From assembly GCA_024404335.1 (NCBI GenBank), contig JAKSQA010000013.1, positions 1 through 12,895 of the forward strand: a stretch of DNA of 12,895 bases, in the 5' to 3' direction. The stretch is from Mailhella sp. Its GTDB lineage: Bacteria; Desulfobacterota; Desulfovibrionia; Desulfovibrionales; Desulfovibrionaceae. Numbering within the stretch: position 1 is the first letter of the stretch; every line of letters begins with the position of its first letter. Below are positions 1 through 6,179 of this stretch, piece after piece. A program made the translations under genes and the position numbers. Below the pieces are notes generated by a model. That model searched no databases. It was not told where the DNA came from and worked only from the letters and a program-made list of their open reading frames with translations.

Positions 1-73
1 TGGCGTCTTCAAGAACGCCCGAGTTGCGGGGGTTCAGGAAGTGATCCCGAACGGTATCAGTATATTCCCACAT
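1..73 (-). CDS. nifU: NifU/IscU-type Fe-S cluster scaffold protein, N-terminal fragment
   Basis: Partial gene, cut by the left edge of the window. The minus strand opens with ATG at 73 and reads MWEYTDTVRDHFLNPRN, then SGVLEDA. This closely matches the start of NifU/IscU scaffold proteins, whose family signature is an N-terminal Y-x-x-x-V-x-x-H-[FY]-x-N-P-[RK]-N-x-G segment. A purine-rich GGGAG lies about 8 bases upstream of the ATG and is a plausible ribosome binding site. Known for the family: NifU and IscU assemble Fe-S clusters on conserved cysteines with sulfur from a NifS/IscS cysteine desulfurase; those cysteines lie outside the window. The gene diverges from the transporter cluster across a 386-base gap. 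Only 24 codons are visible, so full-length NifU (with a C-terminal thioredoxin-like domain) cannot be told from short IscU. The W-E-Y-T start resembles the NifU form. Confidence 0.8.
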   Translation of the reverse strand, partial: MWEYTDTVRDHFLNPRNSGVLEDA

Positions 74-116
74 AATTCTGCTCCCTGATTAGGCCATGCC
101 GGACAAACATGACCAT

Positions 117-122
117 ATTATA
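117..122 (-). promoter_or_regulatory. Possible -10 box for the leftward nifU gene
   Basis: On the minus strand this reads TATAAT, a perfect match to the sigma70 -10 consensus, 43 bases upstream of the nifU ATG. There is no good -35 at 16-18 bases: the position holds AAAAGA. The nearest TTGAAA (146-151) is 23 bases away, which is too far. If functional, the promoter may depend on an activator. Single hexamer evidence in AT-rich DNA, hence low confidence. Confidence 0.35.
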
Positions 123-164
123 TCTGCATAATGATAAGCTCTTTTTTTCAAGTGTCCAGACGCT

Positions 165-181
165 TTGTAAAAATATCACAA
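165..181. promoter_or_regulatory. Imperfect inverted repeat resembling a CRP/FNR-superfamily operator
   Basis: The sequence is TTGTAA, five A/T bases, then TCACAA. The half-sites match the TTGTGA/TCACAA type used by CRP/FNR-superfamily regulators, with one mismatch. The spacer is five bases, one shorter than the six between TGTGA and TCACA in a classical CRP site. It lies about 43 bases upstream of the TATAAT on the nifU side and 194 bases before the -35 of tctA, so leftward control is the better guess. Weak evidence. Confidence 0.25.
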
Positions 182-253
182 TTTATTGTTTTTACATGAC
201 TTATTAAAACAACTCCTCCCATTTTCCAGCCATTATCATCCGAGGGGCGACAT

Positions 254-325
254 ATGATGGCGAAGCGTACGCGCGTCGACGCCCGTGCGGAAGCGCCTGG
301 CACGGAGCTCCCGGATCCCCCCTGA
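254..325 (+). CDS. Possible small ORF / leader peptide (23 aa)
   Basis: This is an ATG-ATG start preceded by GAGGGG (242-247) at a spacing of six bases, followed by 23 sense codons and TGA. The predicted peptide is basic at the start (MMAKRTRVDARAE) and proline-rich at the end (LPDPP). It does not match any family I recognise. It sits in a GC-rich island inside otherwise AT-rich intergenic DNA, and it lies upstream of the tctA promoter at 375-402, so it cannot be a leader on a transcript from that promoter. No promoter of its own was found. The good Shine-Dalgarno match is the only positive argument; chance is quite possible. Confidence 0.2.
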   Translation: MMAKRTRVDARAEAPGTELPDPP

Positions 326-374
326 TGAAAAGACGACAGAGGCTTCCTTCCTTGGGGAAAAACTAAAAACATAC

Positions 375-389
375 TTGACGCACTGTCAA
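375..389. promoter_or_regulatory. Candidate operator overlapping the tctA -35 box
   Basis: TTGAC, five bases (GCACT), then GTCAA form an exact 5+5 inverted repeat whose left half is the -35 hexamer of the tctA promoter. A regulator bound here would block RNA polymerase. The obvious candidate is the GntR/UTRA protein encoded at 7278-8072, a family that usually binds short inverted repeats, but HutC-type sites more often look like GT-x-TA-x-AC, which this does not. The assignment is inference. Confidence 0.4.
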
Positions 390-402
390 TAAAGTATATA
401 TA
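375..402 (+). promoter_or_regulatory. Sigma70-like promoter of the tctABC cluster
   Basis: TTGACG at 375-380 is a near-consensus -35. It is followed by overlapping -10 options: TATATA at 397-402 (16-base spacer) or TATAAA at 399-404 (18-base spacer). Transcription would start near 408-412, leaving an untranslated leader of about 50 bases before the tctA ATG at 460, whose ribosome binding site is AGAAGGAG (445-452). The region is sharply AT-rich compared with the coding DNA. The -35 is embedded in the inverted repeat at 375-389. Confidence 0.65.
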
Positions 403-414
403 AATTTTTTAAAA

Positions 415-424
415 GATATATATC
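415..424. promoter_or_regulatory. Perfect 10-base AT palindrome downstream of the tctA start site
   Basis: GATATATATC is its own reverse complement and lies just after the predicted transcription start. The stretch 394-424 is almost entirely A and T. It could be a second operator half acting as a roadblock, or simply a feature of flexible promoter DNA. AT-rich palindromes are common by chance, so confidence is low. Confidence 0.25.
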
Positions 425-459
425 AATTTGAGCTAAATTCCTGCAGAAGGAGCTCGGAT

Positions 460-1966
460 ATGGAAAATCTCCTCAACGCATTACCGGAAGTATTCACATG
501 GCTGAACATGCTGGTACTCCTCACAGCCTCCATGGGCGGTCTGTTCTTCGGAGCCATGCCCGGGCTTTCGCCCACCATGGCCGTGGCGCTGCTCGTCCCG
601 TTCACATTCTACCTTCCGCCGACCACTTCGCTGATCATGCTCGGCGCCGTGTACACGAGCGCCGTCGCAGGCGGATGCCTCTCCGCAATTCTGCTCAGCA
701 TCCCGGGCGCCCCAGCCTCCATCGCTACACTGCTTGACGGTCCCGCCATGGCCAAAAACGGCCGGGCGGAGGAAGCGCTTTACACGGCGTTCATCTCCTC
801 GTTCGTCGGAGGTCTCTTCGGCGTGGCCGTCCTCATATTTTTCGCGCCCCCCCTTGCCGAGTTCGCCATGCGCTTCGGTCCCTCCGAGCTCTTCTGGACG
901 GCAATCTTCGGCATCACCGTCATCACAGGTCTCTCTTCGGGCGGCATGTTCAAGGGCCTCTTCGCCGGCGCGCTGGGCATGATGCTCTCTACTGTCGGCT
1001 ACAGTCAGATCTCCGGCGAACCGCGCTTCGTATTCCATCCCGACCTTGCCTCCGGCATCGCCCTCGTTCCCGCGCTGATCGGCTTCTTCGCCGTTCCTCA
1101 GATCATCGACCTCATGCGTGATGCCCACATGAAGCTGGTGAAGCTTGAAGTCAAGTCGCAGTCCGGTGTCCTTGCGAAGTCCTTCCGTCAGCATCTCCAC
1201 ATGAAGAAGACCCTGAGCCTCGGCAGCATCATCGGCACCCTCATCGGAATCATCCCCGGTGCGGGTGGTCAGATTGCCGGCCTCATGGTTTATGACCAGG
1301 TAAAGAAGATGGACAAGAACCCCGGCAGGTTCGGAACCGGCGACCCCGAAGGCGTCTGCGCCTCGGAATCCGCCAACAACGCCACCGTGGGCCCCGCCCT
1401 CGTGCCCTTGCTCACGCTTGGCATTCCCGGATCCCCCACCGCAGCTGTTCTTCTCGGCGGCCTCCTGATCCACGGGCTCTTCCCCGGCCCCGACCTCTTC
1501 ACCAAGCACGCCGATGTCACCTACACGTTCCTTATCGGTCTCTTCCTGGCGCAGTTCTTCATGCTCCTCGTCGGCATCCTGGCCTCGAAGTACTCCCACT
1601 ATGTCGCCAACGTGCCCAACCACATCATGTTCGCGGCGGTCGCCATCCTCTGCGTGTTCGGCTCCTACTGTGTATCGAACAACTTCGCCGATGTACTCAT
1701 CATGTTCAGCCTCGGCATGATCATGCTCTTCCTCGGCAAACTCTCATTCCCCAGCGCGCCGCTGGTCCTCGGCCTCATCCTCGGTCCCATCGCCGAGGAA
1801 CTTCCTCCGCGGCAGCATGATCGCCAATACCGACGTCGGCCTCTTCAACTACTTCTGTACGGGCTCCCTGAACATCGGCCTCATCACCCTCTGCATCCTC
1901 AGCCTCATCTGGGGCATTGTCGGAGAAATCAGGTACAGCCGCATCAAACTCGAAGGCGAATGCTAA
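460..1966 (+). CDS. tctA: TctA-family large permease of a tripartite tricarboxylate transporter, frameshifted near the 3' end
   Basis: Large membrane subunit of a TTT-type secondary transporter, which takes up carboxylates from the periplasm with a TctC binding protein. The ATG at 460 has AGAAGGAG eight bases upstream. Family hallmarks are clear: GAMPGLSPTMAVALLVP (31-47), a GG-LSAILLSIPGAP segment (71-84), IGIIPGAGGQIA (262-273), GDPEGVCASESANNA (294-308) and a second LTLGIPGSPTAAVLLG stretch (318-333); hydrophobic helices run throughout. The frame breaks after IAEE (codon 447, base 1800). Read on, it gives an Arg/His/Pro-rich tail and stops at 1989, inside tctB. From 1802 the +1 frame gives FLRGSMIANTDVGLFNYF and a membrane helix, ending TAA at 1964-1966. 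Relatives have EEN at this point, so GAGGAAAAC losing two A's explains it. Restored length is about 502 residues, normal for TctA. Either a real inactivating indel or a sequence error; the intact downstream genes favour error or a very recent event. Confidence 0.93.
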
Positions 1967-1976
1967 GGAGCTCACC

Positions 1977-2435
1977 ATGGTCTTCATAAGAAAAGAACTT
2001 CTTTCCGCAGTCACCATGACGGCCACAACCCTGTTCTTCATGCTCGGAGCCAGGGAAATCGAGGGCGAGGCGGCGATCCTCCCGCAGATTCTCATCTGGG
2101 TGATGATCGGCATCAATGTCTTCCAGTACGCACTCGCCATCTTCAGATGGCAGAACGACTACGACGTTTTCTGCCTCCTCCTCAGGTACCCCTTCAGGCT
2201 CGTCGGCGTGCAGTTCCTAATCTCCATCGCCTATGTGCTGTGCCTGCTTCCGCTGGGCTTCTACCTCAGCTCCTTCCTCTACCTCCTTCTCGGCTCCCTC
2301 GCCGCGAACCCCGACCCCCTCACCCCGCGCATCATCGCAATCCGTACCGCAGGAAGCTTCGCCTTTGTCTTCGCTCTCTGGGCGCTCTTCTCCTACGGCC
2401 TCGGTGTGGTAATACCTTCCTTCTCGCTCTTCTAG
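1977..2435 (+). CDS. tctB: TctB-family small permease subunit
   Basis: Small membrane subunit of the TTT transporter, 152 residues, the usual TctB size. It is hydrophobic with four probable membrane helices, roughly residues 9-27, 35-55, 77-115 (two close helices) and 128-148, and a short basic loop near residue 70. I place the start at ATG 1977 because TAAGGAG (1964-1970) sits six bases before it. The longer frame from TTG 1917 would have to begin inside the restored tctA tail. TctB is poorly conserved in sequence, so the call rests on size, helix pattern and position between tctA and tctC. The gene begins ten bases after the corrected tctA stop, consistent with translational coupling. It is intact, so loss of function by the tctA frameshift, if real, is recent. 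Confidence 0.88.
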   Translation: MVFIRKELLSAVTMTATTLFFMLGAREIEGEAAILPQILIWVMIGINVFQYALAIFRWQNDYDVFCLLLRYPFRLVGVQFLISIAYVLCLLPLGFYLSSFLYLLLGSLAANPDPLTPRIIAIRTAGSFAFVFALWALFSYGLGVVIPSFSLF

Positions 2436-2493
2436 CGGGAAAGGAATGTCGGAAAAGGCCTTGAAACCCCTTCACCCCTATCCCGGAGGACCT

Positions 2494-3480
2494 ATGAAAT
2501 CACGTCTCCTCTCCGCCCTCTGCCTCTGCGGCATGCTGTTCGGCGCCGCTCCCCAGACCGAAGCCGCTCCCGTCGATGACTATCCCGCAAGCCCGCTGAC
2601 CCTCATCGTCGCCTACAGCCCCGGCGGCGCCACCGACCTGCAGGCCCGCATCTCCTGCATGACCGCCCAGAAGAAGGAATTCTTCGGACAGCCCTTCGTC
2701 GTCGTGAACAAAGCCGGTGCGGGCGGCCTCACTGCCTGGAACTGGTTCATGGACCGCGGCAGCCGTGACGGCCTGCCCATCACCGCTTACAACATGCCCC
2801 ACTTCATCTGCCAGTCCATCGTCTACAACACCAAGTACAGCATCGACACCTTCGAACCGCTGGGCAACTGGGGTTCCGACCCCGCCGTGCTCGTCGTCGC
2901 TAAGGACAGCCCCATCAACAGCGTCGACGAACTCATCAAGTTCGCCAAGGAAAATCCCGGCAAGCTGACCATCAACGGCGCCGGCCTCTATGTCGGCCAC
3001 CATATCGCCACCCTGCAGCTCCAGAAGGAAACCGGTACCAAGATCACCTATATCCCTGAAAAGGGCGGTACCGATGCCATGCAGAACATCCTCTCCGGCA
3101 AGGTCCTCGCAGGCTTCAACAACCTCTCCGACGCCGGCCGCGCCCAGGACCGCCTGAAGATCCTCGCCATCGCCGACGTGAAGCGCCACGAGTACCTCCC
3201 CAACGTCCCCACCTTCATGGAACTCGGCTACAAGGGCGTTGACGACGCCAGCGTCAACTTCCGCGGCTATGCCATGCCCAAGGGCGTTGACCCGGCCATC
3301 ATCGAGAAGGCCTCCAAGATCGTCCCCGCAATGTTCAACGATCCTGAAGTCGTCAAGAGGATGAACGACAGCTATTCCCCCAGGCTCGTCCTTTCCCGCG
3401 ACGAAGTCCTCAAGATGTTCAAGGCCAAGCAGGTCGCCCTCGAGGAACTCCTCAAGGACTTGAAGCAGGAAAAGAAGTAG
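2494..3480 (+). CDS. tctC: TctC/Bug-family periplasmic solute-binding protein
   Basis: Extracytoplasmic binding subunit of the TTT transporter, 328 residues, typical of the Bug/TctC family. The start at ATG 2494 is fixed by GGAGGA at 2485-2490 and by the signal peptide that follows at once: basic MKSR, hydrophobic LLSALCLCGMLFGAA, and a probable signal peptidase I site after T-E-A (residue 24). An upstream in-frame TTG at 2446 would bury the signal peptide and is rejected. Family marks are LTLIVAYSPGGATD (35-48), containing the PGG-x-x-D motif, VVVNKAGAGGLTAWNWF (69-85) and a hinge-lobe pattern with KLTINGAG (157-164) and GGTDAMQNILSGKV (191-204). Ligand cannot be read from sequence; Bug proteins bind many carboxylates. 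A 10-bp GC hairpin follows the stop (3488-3527). Confidence 0.93.
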   Translation: MKSRLLSALCLCGMLFGAAPQTEAAPVDDYPASPLTLIVAYSPGGATDLQARISCMTAQKKEFFGQPFVVVNKAGAGGLTAWNWFMDRGSRDGLPITAYNMPHFICQSIVYNTKYSIDTFEPLGNWGSDPAVLVVAKDSPINSVDELIKFAKENPGKLTINGAGLYVGHHIATLQLQKETGTKITYIPEKGGTDAMQNILSGKVLAGFNNLSDAGRAQDRLKILAIADVKRHEYLPNVPTFMELGYKGVDDASVNFRGYAMPKGVDPAIIEKASKIVPAMFNDPEVVKRMNDSYSPRLVLSRDEVLKMFKAKQVALEELLKDLKQEKK

Positions 3481-3487
3481 CATAGCC

Positions 3488-3527
3488 TCCGGCCCGGTCG
3501 GCGCACCTACCCGCTTCCCGGGCCGGA
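3488..3527 (+). other. Intercistronic GC-rich stem-loop after tctC
   Basis: TCCGGCCCGG (3488-3497) pairs exactly with CCGGGCCGGA (3518-3527) to form a 10-bp stem with a 20-base loop, just after the tctC stop. A weaker G5/C5 hairpin follows at 3537-3551. Neither is followed by a T tract, so this is not a standard intrinsic terminator. It may stabilise the 3' end of the upstream mRNA or lower read-through, separating expression of the transporter from that of the enzymes. No convincing promoter was seen in the remaining bases before 3639. Confidence 0.5.
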
Positions 3528-3638
3528 TCGCACATGGGGGGATCATCCCCCGAAGAAACCGTTTTCCAACATCTGCACATCTGATGCCCACCACACCGGA
3601 TGCTCTGCATAAATAGACTGCATGTCAAAGGGAGTCAC

Positions 3639-5033
3639 ATGAAAACCGGAGCGGAACAGATGGAACTTGCCCGCAAGGCCCAGGCTGCTGTGGCAGAATA
3701 CACCCAGGAACAGATCGATGAGGTCTGCCTCGCCGTCGGCTGGGAAGTCTACAGGGACGACAACATCGCCAAGCTCGCCAAGATGGCTGTAGAAGAATCC
3801 CAGTTCGGCAATGTGGAAAGCAAGATCATCAAGCACAAGCGCAAGGTCGGCGGTGTTCTCCAGGACGTGAAGGGCGCCATCTCCGTCGGTCTCATCGAAC
3901 GTGATGAGGAAAAGGGCATCTCCAAGTATGCCAAGCCTGTCGGCGTCATCTGCGCCATCCTGCCCGCGACCAACCCCACCGCCACCGCAGGCGGCAAGGC
4001 AGTCGGCATGCTCAAGTGCCGCAACGCCGTCATCTTCAAGCCCAGCTCCCGCGCCCGCGAGTGCACCATCGAAGCCGTCAACATGATGCGCGAAGGTCTT
4101 AAGAAAGTCGGGGCTCCCGTAGACCTCATCCAGGTCCTTGAGGATCCGGGCCGCGAAGCCGCCGCCGAACTGATGCACCTCTCCGACCTCATCGTCGCCA
4201 CCGGCAGCGGCGCGGTCGTGCGCGCCGCCTACTCCAGCGGAACTCCCGCCTACGGCGTGGGCCAGGGCAATGCCGTGACCATCGTCGCCGAAGACGCCAA
4301 CATCGCCGAAGCCGCCTCCATGATCCGCGGCAGCAAGGTCTTCGACTACGCGACCTCCTGCTCCTCCGAAAACGCCGTCATCGCCGTCGAGGCCGTATAC
4401 GACCAGTTCATGCAGGACATGCAGGCCAACCACTGCTACCTCGTGCAGGGCGAAGACCGCGAGAAGCTGAAGAACCATATGTGGAAGGTCAACGCCAAGG
4501 GCAAGCTCGCGCTTAACCAGGACGTCATCGCCAAGTCCGCCGCCGTCATCGCCGAAGGCGCCGGCATCACCATCCCCGAAGGCACCGACATCCTCCTCGT
4601 CGAAGGCGTCGAACCCATCAAGTCCGACAAGTTCTATGACGAAAAGATCTCCCCCGTGCTGACCATCTACAAGGCCCGCGACTTCCAGCACGCCTACGCG
4701 CTCCTCTCCGAGCTCACCTGGCTCGTCGGCCGCGGCCATTCCTGCGGCATCCATACCTACAAGCGCGAATACATCGAATATCTCGGCCTCCACATGAAGT
4801 CCTCCCGCATCACCGTCCGCCAGCCCATGAGCGCCGGCAACGGCGGCCATGCCTTCAACAGGATGCCTTCCACCGCTACGCTCGGCTGCGGCACCTGGGG
4901 CGGCAACATCACCACCGAGAACGTCCACTGGCGCCACTTCATGAACGTCACCTGGGTCAATGAGCCCGTCGCACCCTACTCCTTCACCGATGAGGAGATG
5001 TGGGGCGATTTTTGGAAAAAGTACGGCAAATAA
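3639..5033 (+). CDS. CoA-acylating aldehyde dehydrogenase (SauS/SucD-like; candidate sulfoacetaldehyde dehydrogenase)
   Basis: Interconverts an aldehyde, CoA and NAD(P)+ with acyl-CoA and NAD(P)H in the cytoplasm. The ATG at 3639 has AAAGGGAG four bases upstream, better supported than ATG 3600. The protein has 464 residues, the usual size for acylating (EutE/AdhE-N-like) aldehyde dehydrogenases without an alcohol dehydrogenase fusion. Visible marks are VGVICAILPATNPTAT (101-116), FKPSSRA (133-139), IVATGSGAVVRAAYSSG (185-201) with AYGVGQGN (204-211), the probable catalytic cysteine in ATSCSSEN (Cys241), GHSCGIHT (366-373) and a C-terminal TLGCGTWGGN (414-423). From memory, this resembles Clostridium kluyveri succinate-semialdehyde dehydrogenase SucD (ICSSEQS, GHTAGIHS, TLGCGSWG) and the sulfoacetaldehyde dehydrogenase SauS group. 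Linkage to a TTT transporter, a SucCD-like ligase and nearby TauE makes sulfoacetaldehyde the favoured substrate; succinate semialdehyde is the main alternative. Family assignment is firm, substrate is inference. Confidence 0.9.
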   Translation: MKTGAEQMELARKAQAAVAEYTQEQIDEVCLAVGWEVYRDDNIAKLAKMAVEESQFGNVESKIIKHKRKVGGVLQDVKGAISVGLIERDEEKGISKYAKPVGVICAILPATNPTATAGGKAVGMLKCRNAVIFKPSSRARECTIEAVNMMREGLKKVGAPVDLIQVLEDPGREAAAELMHLSDLIVATGSGAVVRAAYSSGTPAYGVGQGNAVTIVAEDANIAEAASMIRGSKVFDYATSCSSENAVIAVEAVYDQFMQDMQANHCYLVQGEDREKLKNHMWKVNAKGKLALNQDVIAKSAAVIAEGAGITIPEGTDILLVEGVEPIKSDKFYDEKISPVLTIYKARDFQHAYALLSELTWLVGRGHSCGIHTYKREYIEYLGLHMKSSRITVRQPMSAGNGGHAFNRMPSTATLGCGTWGGNITTENVHWRHFMNVTWVNEPVAPYSFTDEEMWGDFWKKYGK

Positions 5034-5057
5034 CTTCGTCTAGAACAAGGAGCTGTC

Positions 5058-6179
5058 ATGAACCTTTTTGAATACCAGGCCAAAGCCGCCTTCCGCGAAT
5101 GCGGCATCGTCACTCCCAAGGGCGTTCTGGTCAGAAGCGTGGAAGAACTTGACGCAGCCTGTGCTGAAACCGGATTCCCCTGCGTTCTGAAGTCCCAGGT
5201 CCTGCGCGGCGGACGCGGCAAGGCCGGCCTCATCAAAGTCGTGAAGGACATCGACGAGGCCAAGGCAACTGCCACGGCCCTCTTCAATTCCGAATACAAC
5301 GTACGCATGCTGCTCGTTGAGGAAGCTGTCGACATCGCCCGCGAAATCTACCTCTCCATCACCATCGACCCTGCTTCCGCCACCGCCCTTATCATGGGCT
5401 GCGCCGAAGGCGGCATGGACATCGAGACCCTGGCCCGCACCCAGCCCGAAAAGATCGTCCGCGTGAACGTGGACATCGCCGAAGGCCTCGGCTCGTACCA
5501 TGTGAACAACCTCGTGTACGGCATGGGCCTTTCCGGTGACGAAGCCAAGAAGATCGGCGGCATGGTCAGAAGCCTCTACAAGGTCTTCCGTGCAAGAGAC
5601 GCCCAGCTCGCCGAAATCAACCCCATCTTCATCACCAAGTCCGGCGACGTCGTCGCCGGTGACGGCAAGCTGATCATAGACGAGAACTCCGTGTTCCGTC
5701 AGCCCGGCTACCCCCGCACCCGCGACTACTTCGAAACCGACGTCGAGTTCGAAGCCGCCCAGGACGGCATCCCCTACATCTGCTTCGGCGGCGACATCGC
5801 CCTCCTCTGCGCCGGCTCCGGCCTCACCACCACGGTGTTCGACCTCATCCGTGACGAGGGCGGCAGCGTCTCCACCTACGTCGACTTCGGCGGCCCGAAC
5901 TACACCCGCGCCGTCAGGGCCATGGAGCTCTGCCTCAAGACCCCCTGCAAGGTCATCCTCGTCGTCACCTTCGGCACCATCGCCCGCGCCGACGTCATGG
6001 CCAACGGCATCGTACAGGCCATGAAGGAACTGAATCCCCAGGTGCCGATCGTCCTCCGCATCCGCGGCACGAACGAAGATGAAGCCAACAAGATTCTTGC
6101 CGATGCCGGCCTCACCAACCTGGTTAACACGGAAGAAGCCGTCCATATCGCCGTGGAAAAAGCGGCTGGGAGAGCGTAA
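5058..6179 (+). CDS. ADP-forming acyl-CoA ligase beta subunit, SucC-like (candidate sulfoacetate-CoA ligase)
   Basis: Nucleotide-binding subunit of a SucCD-type ligase that forms an acyl-CoA from a carboxylate, CoA and NTP. ATG 5058 follows AAGGAG (5047-5052). Length 373 residues, close to SucC (388 in E. coli). The ATP-grasp half begins MNLFEYQAK; it has VLKSQVLRGGRGKAGLIK (43-60) and the metal-binding AEINPIF (185-191), followed by DGKL and NSVFRQP as in SucC. The C-terminal flavodoxin-like half has STYVDFGG (272-279) and VVTFGTIARADVMANGI (302-318). Compared from memory with E. coli SucC, the VNGAG loop is CAGSG here (251-255) and FGGI is FGTI (305-308); these loops lie near the succinate site, so another acid is likely. 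The gene follows the aldehyde dehydrogenase by 24 bases and overlaps the alpha subunit by one base (TAATG), as expected for equimolar subunits. Confidence 0.9.
   Translation: MNLFEYQAKAAFRECGIVTPKGVLVRSVEELDAACAETGFPCVLKSQVLRGGRGKAGLIKVVKDIDEAKATATALFNSEYNVRMLLVEEAVDIAREIYLSITIDPASATALIMGCAEGGMDIETLARTQPEKIVRVNVDIAEGLGSYHVNNLVYGMGLSGDEAKKIGGMVRSLYKVFRARDAQLAEINPIFITKSGDVVAGDGKLIIDENSVFRQPGYPRTRDYFETDVEFEAAQDGIPYICFGGDIALLCAGSGLTTTVFDLIRDEGGSVSTYVDFGGPNYTRAVRAMELCLKTPCKVILVVTFGTIARADVMANGIVQAMKELNPQVPIVLRIRGTNEDEANKILADAGLTNLVNTEEAVHIAVEKAAGRA

Larger units (their letters stand above)
74..459. other. Divergent intergenic region between nifU and tctA
   Basis: There are 386 bases with no convincing long gene. 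The flanks (about 110-240 and 361-440) are strongly AT-rich, unlike the GC-rich coding sequence. A GC-rich patch of about 100 bases (about 240-350) sits between them and contains a 23-codon open frame at 254-325. Visible elements are a TATAAT-like -10 on the minus strand (117-122), an inverted repeat at 165-181, a sigma70-like promoter facing right at 375-402 and two palindromes at 375-389 and 415-424. The 74-codon minus-strand frame across 148-372 has no recognisable product and crosses these elements; I do not consider it a gene. Confidence 0.6.

Noticed and set aside
286..312. Sigma54-type promoter suggested by CTGGCAC upstream of tctA
   Set aside because: No GC-containing -12 box (TTGCA/T) at the required spacing; the match is limited to the -24 half.
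1917..1976. TTG start for tctB at 1917
   Set aside because: It lies inside the restored tctA reading frame, and ATG 1977 has an ideal ribosome binding site.
3543..4937. Long minus-strand open frame (464 codons) opposite the aldehyde dehydrogenase
   Set aside because: It is a mirror of GC-rich codon bias in the real gene; the translation is low-complexity Gly/Asp/Val/Ala-rich with no recognisable domain. The same applies to the minus-strand frames at 481-1623, 2500-3594, 5040-6146 and 5900-7093.
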